NCBI GenBank assembly: GCA_029961685.1 | Contig: JARWKL010000009.1 | Coordinates: forward strand, 28,335,208 to 28,399,207 | Length of the DNA: 64,000 nt | DNA from: Aristolochia californica | Taxonomy: Eukaryota; Streptophyta; Magnoliopsida; Piperales; Aristolochiaceae | Direction of reading: 5' to 3' | In this document: positions 56,722 to 64,000 of the stretch, piece by piece | Numbering within the stretch: position 1 is the first letter of the stretch | Layout: every line of letters begins with the position of its first letter | Notes under the pieces: model-generated | What the model was told of the DNA's origin: nothing | The model's input: the letters and a program-made list of their open reading frames with translations, nothing else | Database searches by the model: none | Program-made: the position numbers and the translations under genes

Positions 56722-58652
56722 TGTTGATTTTTAGGACTCCATGAATTTAGCTCGTGGAGAAAAAGGGAGAGAAACCAATTGGGTTATGGACTAATGTCCT
56801 AACCCTCCCCTTGAAACTCTATTTATAGATTAATAAAACTACTATATTAGAATAATACCCCTGAACTTAGGGTTTAGGGTTTAGGGTTTTAACCATGGAA
56901 CTTTAATCTAATTACATCAATGCCATCTCTATGAGATGACCCTTTATTTACCATCCTGCCATCATTGTATGTGGAGGCCCGTCTTCTATATCTCTTGGGT
57001 ATATGGGTCTTCCTTGGTCTTATGGTCTTGGGCCCATCTTCTAATACACTTGGATATGTGGGTCATCCTTACTTGTGTGGGCTTGGGCCCTATCTTCCAA
57101 CACCCCCCAGTCCAGGTCTCGGTCGGCGCTCAATCAATGCTCAATGAAATTTTCCTAACTTAGGAAAACCTTTAATCAGGAAATATGTCATCTTCTTCCC
57201 CGCTCTGAAGAGATTAGAAAACCAGAGATGCATATATGTATCATAGCGACAATTAGAAAGATTTCGGAAATAACCAGCGAAGGATGAACAATGTCCAGAA
57301 ATCAAAAATCCGCCTGAATTACTCGAAAGAACCAGCAGATTTAATCCGCAATAGTAGTGGAGAAGGCGAGAAAGCCTTCTTCTTCCTCTCGGCCCCGAAC
57401 AGAGCGCTGGAGTTGCTGTTGAAGAATTGTCCAAATATGGCAATGCAGGTGAAGGAAACATTTCGAGAGCATACCAAGGATATCTTGTTGTCGATGTCAA
57501 TGAAGGAGATCCTTCTTGCCATCGAAGACGACAATCGGAAATAAAGAAAGTTAGTTCTCTGTTGTTGGAAAGACACTGATTCTGTTTGGAACTTGGTTAG
57601 AGTTGCCATTGAAGACGACAATCGGCAATGAAGAAAGTCAGTTCTCTGTTGTTGGAAAGACGTTGATTCTGTTTGGAACTTGGTCGGAGTTGCCATTGAT
57701 GGAGAAGGAGGCCAGTCGAGAAACTGGTTGGCGACGAAAATCTTTCAACGAGCGGAAAATATACGAGTCCCGGACGATCGGTTCTGTCTGGAGATGTCAC
57801 TCAGTGGAATAACAGAGAGCTAACACACCGAAACTCGTTCAAGGCCGTTCTCTGGTGAAATTTCTCCTTCGGACCAGACAGAGAGCAACCGGGACCTTTC
57901 AAAAATAAACAGAGTGTCGTTGGATGACAATCTCTCTGTCACCGGCAAACCTAACCAGGCCGCGTCCCCTCCGGCGATGACATTGTCAAAGATGACCTCC
58001 GAAGATATGGACTCGCAGGTATGACGCTATTAAGCCAAAGCAACTCGGCTCAACTCAGATACGAAAAAAAATTGTGTGCAATAAAAAAAACTTAACAAAA
58101 TCAATGGACTAGGCAAAAGGTATCAAAATTTAAATCTGAATTTCAGCGACTATGAAAAAAAAAACTTCAATACGAGAAAAGAAAATAATGGGTTTCTGAA
58201 ATACTGAAAACCATATTACGAGTCATGAAAATCAAAGCTTTAATACTATGTTGATTTTCAGGACTCCATGAATTTAGCTTACGGAGAAAAAGGGAGAGAG
58301 AGCCATTGGGAGAAAGCTGGAGGAAGAAAGGGTTATGGACTTGATGTCCTAACACTCCCCCTGAAGCTCTATTTATAGATTAATAAAACTATTATATTAC
58401 AATAATACCCCTAAACTTAGGGTTTATAGTTTTAACCTTGGAACTTTAATCTAATTACATCAATGTCATCTCTATGAGATGACCTTTTATTTACCATCTT
58501 GCCATCATTGTATGTGTATGGGCCATCTCTTTGATCTGTGGGCCTTGAGCCTATTTTCTATATCTCTTGGATGCATGGGTTTTCCTTGGTCTTATGGGTG
58601 GGCCTATCTTCTAATACACTTGTATATGTGGACCTTCCTTAGTCGTGTGGGT
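56722..58652 (-). mobile_element. Non-autonomous LTR retrotransposon (LTR B), minus strand
   Basis: LTRs at 56722-57102 (3') and 58249-58652 (5', truncated at its outer end) bracket 1146 bp. On the minus strand the 5' LTR end is followed by ATAGTATTAAAGC (58250 downwards), a decayed version of the primer site ATGGTATCAGAGC; the 3' LTR is preceded by CTGGACTGGGGGG. The interior shows no gag or pol. Confidence 0.75.
57519..57692. repeat. 87-bp tandem duplication
   Basis: CCATCGAAGACGACAATCGG at 57519 and CCATTGAAGACGACAATCGG at 57606, then CCATTGATGG at 57693; the two units differ at a few bases. 87 is a multiple of three, so overlapping open frames on both strands are extended by it. Confidence 0.9.
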
Positions 58653-59009
58653 CATGCTGGTATTTGGTTGGATGTGCAAATCCGAATTTAAGCTAACTTT
58701 TTTGCTTAACTTTTTGAGTTGCTAATGTTGGTTAATTTTCTTATTTGTGTTCAAAATTTAATCAAGATTTTACCAAATTGAGTATCTTTCCTTCATTAAG
58801 TTTTCTTTGTTTGATCTAACATTACATTAGTTTCCTTAAGAGAAGTCTTTTCCTATATGAGTTTAATTTCCTTTTTACCAAAATCTGAAATTTTGAATTA
58901 GAAAGTGTTGTTTCCTTATTATAAATTAAAAATATTAGTAACCTAAATCTCCCATATTCCAGAATTTATCTCAAATTGGTCAAGTTGTGTTAAAAAATTA
59001 ATTGTCTTA
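58653..59009. other. AT-rich copia-related filler
   Basis: Shares the word run GGCTTAACTTTTT and nearby sequence with 49200-49220 in the family A element. No domain or terminus is visible. Confidence 0.4.
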
Positions 59010-59397
59010 TGTAGAATTTAGGATCCCGTGAGAAGGACTTTAGATCAAGGAAAAATAAGAAGAAGAAGAGAGAAAAGGAGAGGAGAAGAAGAAGGACGTA
59101 GATGGAGAGAGTTTGGATTAAGGGGAGAAGAGATTGGACTAACCAAGGATGATGGAGGCTGGAAAAATATTTAGAAAAAAGAGGGGAGAGCTTCAATGCT
59201 CTACCTCTTAGCCAATGCCTTTATTTTTAGCTTTAGCCCTTAGGGCTACAACTTGATAAAATAAAAGACATAAAAGGAACATGTATTTACATCTTTATGC
59301 CATATTTATGGAAAACATCAAATTTTACCCTTATGCCACCACTTTGACGTGTGGGCTTCTAGCCTTGAGCTTGTGGGCTTGAGCCAATCTTCCAACA
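59010..59397 (-). repeat. Copia LTR F, complete (copy B side)
   Basis: TGTAGAATTTAGGATCCC to AATCTTCCAACA on the plus strand, 388 bp, in TG...CA form. The segmental duplication starts inside it (at about 59153). Confidence 0.75.
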
Positions 59398-60337
59398 CCT
59401 TATATGAGAAGGTTATTTTAAGAAAGTTTCTATTATTATGTTTCATCTCAAAAAGTTTCTTATTGAACATATTTTATTTAAGTTTCCTCGATCATCATTT
59501 TCATAGAGAATTATTTTTCTATCTCCCTCTTCGGTCATACATGGTCAAATTTATTATGATATTTCAGTACTACCACTACAATCTCTTGCTTATTACGGGC
59601 TATTGCTCTTTTACTCAGTTGCCTTTCTCCTACCAAACTTTTTTGACTCTCATTTTCCCTCTTTTGCCAACCCCTTGGTACATTGCTTTAGTTGGTCCTC
59701 TTTTTATATATAGGTGGTTTTAAGTCCATTGAGACTTTTTTATTGGTACCCTCTGGGTTTTTATCATTATCTTTTGAGTGAAATGCATTACTCTCTTTTG
59801 TGATTATTATCACTATTTTGTTCAAAATCATTTGATGTTGGTTTCAACTCCTACTTTATCACCCGTGTCTTTTACTTTTTGACAATATTTATCCGATTGA
59901 GTACTTATCATTGGGACACTTTGATGACGGAGATAATTACTACAACTTTTTTTTTTGTTTCAAGCTAGGATCACAACCATTATCGCCCATCTTTAGGGGG
60001 AGAATAGAAGGAGAAATATGAAGGGTGAAATTGGAAGTTGAGTGTTTCAGTAGTTGCACCTCCCTTCAAATTGAATTATGGGTATTGCTATCATTTGAGA
60101 AGAAGAAGTATAATCTACAATGAAGAATTCCACGTGTTATGGTGATAAAATTTTATGTGACTAGAATATCCATGAAAGGGGGAGAATAATAAGAGAACAA
60201 GATGAAGACTACAAGCAAGATGTGAACAAGAACAAGATGAATTAAAGCAAGGCAATCAAAATTTCTTTTCAAATACACAATTTTCTTGACCAAGATTATT
60301 TGCAAAGTAAAGTAACGAAAACCAACTTGAGGGGGAG

Positions 60338-60689
60338 TGTTAAAAGATACATGATTAGTTAATAAGGAGAACATCCATAAAGATGACAAAGAATTGCAAT
60401 TACTCAAGCTAGTGTATGTCTCTTATGTCTTTTCATTTTGAATCATGTAGCCCTAAAAGAATTTCAGTAATTGTAAACACCTTCCAACAACTATAAATAT
60501 AGCCTCAAGGCACGTGGTAGAGCGTTCAAGCGGCTTCCTCTTGACTCAAATTCGTCCTCACACCTCTCTCTTTTCATTTTATTTCTCTCCCTTGGTTTCT
60601 TCTCTCCTCTCTCCTAAAAGCTAAACTTCCGCTCTTATCACCCTCCCTTGAGATCTCTTGTATTTATGTGTTGGCCTTAGAAATCAACA
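60338..60689 (+). repeat. Copia LTR G (copy B)
   Basis: TGTTAAAAGATACATGAT after ACTTGAGGGGGAG, ending GAAATCAACA. It directly abuts an integrase fragment of another copia, so the LTR G element was inserted there. Confidence 0.85.
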
Positions 60690-61384
60690 AACTCCTCAAC
60701 AAAAAGGTGTTGTTGAGAGAAGAAATAGAACCTTAATTGAGATGAGAAGAGTTATGCTACATACATAAAAACATGCCACATAAATTTTTGGCTGAAGCCA
60801 TAAATACCATTTGCTACATCATAAACCAAGTGAACATGAGGCACATTCTCAACAAAAGTCTTAATGAATTGTATAAGGGCACCCTTCCCAACATCACCTA
60901 TTTATGAACCTTTGAATGCACAATGTATTCACATTGAAAGAACCAATGGAAATATTAGGGAAGTTTGACTCTATGGCTGATATAGAATTTTTCTTGGTTA
61001 TTCAATTCATTTTTAGGCATATAGAGCTTTTAACAAGACATCTATGAGAGTCGGGGAGTAGGTATAGGTTGAGTTTGATGAATCTGATTCGCCAAGTCTA
61101 GCCCCAACTCCAATTTTTGATGATGAAGAGGGAAACCCCTCTAATTCATCTCCAGGATTTCAATCTCAAGAACAAAATCTTGGAGAGAACCCAAATGAGG
61201 CAAATAACTAGGAAGAACCACCTATGGAGCCAAAGAAATATTGATCACACCCTAGAACAAATCATTGGTGACCACAAAAAAAATTGCATCTAGAAGATGA
61301 TGAAATTATGGAAAACTATGTCTTCATTTCTCAAATAAAGCCCAAATTTTTTGCTAAAACTGAAAAAAAAATGACTTTTGAATT
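60690..61384 (+). pseudogene. Copia integrase fragment and linker (copy B)
   Basis: Starts TPQQKGVVERRNRTLIEM, the third catalytic residue region of integrase, then decays through stops. The acidic/Ser-Pro linker (PSLAPTPIF-like, GNPSNSSPGFQSQEQ) precedes the RT. Confidence 0.75.
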
Positions 61385-61757
61385 TTGGAAATTCAAGAGG
61401 AATTGAATCGATTTGAAAGAAACAAAGTTTGGACTCTAGTAGCTAGACCCAAAAATCAACAAGTCATAGGAACTAAATGGGTTTTTAGGAACAAAGGCAA
61501 AGAGGAAAACCAAGTAGTAAGAAATAAAGTTAGATTAGTTGCCAAAGGATATAGCCAAGAAAAAGGAATTGATTTCAAATAAACTTATGCACAAATTAGA
61601 GGTAATTCGAATCCTATTAGCCTATGTTTGTCGCATGAAGTTCAAATTGTACCAAATGGATTTAAAAAGTGCATTCCTAAAAGGGTACATTCAAGAAGAA
61701 GTTTATGTTGAACAATCCGTATGTTTAGAAGACATGAACAAGCTTGATCATGTATAA
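61385..61757 (+). pseudogene. Copia RT N-terminal fragment (copy B)
   Basis: EELNRFERNKVWTLVARP, IGTKWVFRNKGKEEN and VRLVAKGYSQEKGIDFK, then a stop and a frame change to LYQMDLKSAFLKGYIQEEVY. These are the first RT blocks. It stops before the YVDD block and joins LTR C at 61782. Homologous to the minus-strand fragment at 20190-20544. Confidence 0.85.
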
Positions 61758-61781
61758 AAATTACATAAAGTATTATATGGG

Positions 61782-62099
61782 TGTTGAAAGATATAGACAA
61801 GATTAAGTGTCATTATTGTAAATATCATATATTTTTTATTTCTTCTTCACTCTTTCTAGGGTTAGGGGTATACTTGTAATTTATGTACTCTTGATATCTA
61901 TAAATAAAGGTTAAGAGGAAAGGTTTGGAGATAAGCCCACAACCCTAATTCACCCCTCAATTCTCTCCTCTACGTGCTCACCAATCTCCTCTCTCCTAGT
62001 CGTCCTTTCTCTTCTTCTTCCTCTTCTTGTCTTCTTCTTCCTTCTCTCTTCCATTATCTTAGGTTGAAGACTTTATATTATGGAATCCTGAAATCATCA
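61782..62099 (+). repeat. Copia LTR C with primer site (copy B)
   Basis: TGTTGAAAGATATAGACAAG to GAAATCATCA, followed by TGGTATCAGAG (62100-62110) and the copia leader to about 62580. Confidence 0.85.
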
Positions 62100-62654
62100 T
62101 GGTATCAGAGTTTTTCTACTCAGATTATGATTCACGAAGGAAATGATTGACATGGAGGAGTTGCATGACAAAGATTAGCTCTTTCTCTTATTCTTGGATC
62201 TAAACCAGCAGATACCCCATGCTTCTTGTCAGTATTATAACAGATTTTCGTTGCATATGCTGATATGTAATTTTTTGTTGCTGCTAATGTGCTAGTGGTA
62301 TCAATACTTTTGTTTTATGCTGAGCATGCTAATCTCCTTGTTTATAACTCTGAACTAATTTTTCTTCTGTTGTCATTTAGTATTGTCGTATGATACTATT
62401 CGATAAAAAAATCTCCTTGAATCCTTGAATATGCAAGTACCTACGTTGTTTTCTATTGAGCCTACTAATCTACAACCTTTTTGTTGAGCTAGCTTGAGTG
62501 CCATGTGAACATTTTAATTTTGATATTCGGATCCAATTGCCCAGCGCTGACATGGTTTCCATTGAGTACATTTCAATGCAATTAGCTAGCTTTTCAAGTA
62601 CCAAATGCTAGCAAAAAGAGCACTAAAGATGTTGAGCTTGGCAAGTACCAAATG

Positions 62655-62800
62655 AAATTCCTCCTAGCAAAGAGCACTAAAGACCTGCTCCAGTAATTTC
62701 AAGTAATCCAACAATTGACGTGCCTCTGTTAATACCTCACTAGCTGCATCATTGCCCCAAGCATGGATGTTTGGACGGGCTTTCTTGCCGTTTGAGTAAT
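62655..62800 (-). pseudogene. Unidentified captured exon, copy 3
   Basis: The minus strand reads KKARPNIHAWGNDAASEVLT then EARQLLDYLKLLEQVFSALC, nearly the same as copy 2, which it duplicates. The acceptor-like CTTCAG is at 62801-62806. Confidence 0.45.
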
Positions 62801-63045
62801 CTGAAGCATGCATCTGGTAGTCAAAACACTTTGGAGCCTCTCATATGTTTTTGCTGCTACCATCTCTTAGACATGTGCTACATAGAAAAGGAAACAAAAT
62901 GTTCAAAGGAAATTTGCTTTGTCCGATCGAATGACAGTATTAGAACCTGATTGGAGTGTAGGATGAAAGTATTAGCAATTGATGGAAGAAGTTGTTATTT
63001 TTTTATTTTTTTATCACGCTGCTATCTGGGAAAGTTATTAGTAAG

Positions 63046-64000
63046 TAGGGGTGGCATCGAGTCTAGCCGAGCTCAAACCTGCCTATGTTCGAGCTGGGCC
63101 TGATATAAATATTTCGAACTCGAGCTCAAGCCTAAAATGGTAATCGAGCTCCAACCTATATTTAAAACTTTACATAAAATACATATCAAATACATAAACT
63201 ATTCTCTTGAGATGTAACAAAAGCAGTTCAATTTTCATAAACTTTTGCTCATGTCAATCATCAATTCCTTTACAAATTTCATAGAACTCTGCTTGTGGAA
63301 AGAGATATGTTATAGGTTCTACAGAATGATAAATAAGGTAGAAACACACACACACACACAAAAAAAAAAACAGAGAAAATCAAGAACAGTGAATATCATG
63401 TTCCCTTTTTTGGATTGTTACATCTTAATACTCTTAATTTTCAGAACAGGAAAAAAAGGACATTTCATTGTAAGCATATCAATCACTATAGAAACTTCCA
63501 GACTTAACAAACCTATGACACATACATGATGCCCTGCCCTCTTATAAATGTCAAGCGCTCTAACAACATCCTACTGCTACATCTCAAAAAGCTGCAAAAA
63601 AGGTTAACAACTAAATCATAAACACTATCCACAGAGTAGACTGTACATGTATGGCGAACTATGAATTCCAATTCCACTCAATTGAACATCAATGTGTGGA
63701 CTATTTCCAGCTCAATTGGATGTGTTCTCAAAAGCTCATAGTTTGATATCTAGTTTTTTTTTTTTTTTAACTAAAGTTGGTTTTATCATTAAAGTAGAAA
63801 CTAGAAATCCATTTTTGGGTTTTGAAGTTTAACTCAATTCAAGAGGTTACCATGCCCACCCATCCTAATCTGACAAAGATAACATAGTACATATTCCACT
63901 ATCCAACTATCTGTAATCCATATCCAAAATATGATATTTCATATGTATTCATATCCTCCCCAGTAACATTGTTAGTTGGACATAACATAAAAAAACATTT
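63046..64000 (-). mobile_element. hAT-type end and interior (copy B), running off the window
   Basis: TAGGGGTGGCATCGAG at 63046 matches 37122. Contains the poly(T) LINE-like segment at about 63755-63790 as in copy A. The other end is outside the window. Confidence 0.65.

Larger units (their letters stand above)
59153..64000. repeat. Segmental duplication, copy B (continues past the window)
   Basis: Matches 33611-38064 in order and orientation. Contains the RT fragment missing from copy A, an added CTCGATCATCATTTT near 59488 and a CA microsatellite at 63346-63359. Confidence 0.9.

Noticed and set aside
56870..56895. Interstitial telomere or chromosome-end fusion
   Set aside because: Only two or three telomere-like units, and the same word occurs at the same position in other LTR B copies.
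57284..57544. 86-codon frame between LTR B copies
   Set aside because: No recognisable domain; extended by the 87-bp tandem unit; the opposite strand is equally open.

Overview
The window is nuclear DNA of a flowering plant. It has spliced genes, plant-specific protein families (an AATP1/OM66-type AAA-ATPase, a DELLA fragment, a UBC8/10-type E2 fragment) and a heavy load of Ty1/copia, PIF/Harbinger, hAT and Mutator-like elements. I cannot name the species. Only two loci look like intact host genes.

Layout. (1) 1-6364: the 3' part of a large, decayed autonomous PIF/Harbinger element. It carries a UBC gene scrap between 110-bp direct repeats, a 298-bp tandem array with a TATA motif in each unit, a Myb/SANT ORF1 and a DDE transposase, both with nonsense mutations. 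(2) 6369-~19740: a four-exon plus-strand gene coding for 343 aa, conserved but of unknown function, spread over 12.7 kb because introns 2 and 3 are full of transposons. These include a complete 294-bp TRIM retrotransposon and a hAT element with an 8-bp target duplication. (3) 19840-28203: copia remnants, a hAT element of 2.4 kb, and a 5'-truncated copia with integrase, RT and RNase H remains. (4) 28231-33604: the promoter and first 59 coding bases of an AAA-ATPase paralogue, cut by a Mutator-like foldback, followed by Harbinger derivatives and a second, orphan copy of the same promoter. (5) 33611-38064: a segmental duplicate of 59153-64000. (6) 37122-41747: hAT ends around a solo copia LTR and a 5' DELLA gene fragment. 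(7) 41748-44107: AT-rich repeat DNA. (8) 44108-46884: a Harbinger derivative, a promoter copy, and the intact AAA-ATPase gene. (9) 47000-59000: nested copia remnants, a retroelement-like pseudogene, long direct repeats rich in GATCGATC, and a non-autonomous LTR element. (10) 59010-64000: second copy of the segmental duplication, running off the window.

The recurring theme is short pieces of host genes (UBC last exon, DELLA N-terminus, AAA-ATPase promoter, an unidentified exon present three times) sitting inside or against transposon ends. Element boundaries come from reading repeats, target duplications, primer-binding sites and polypurine tracts by eye. No alignment or database search was run.
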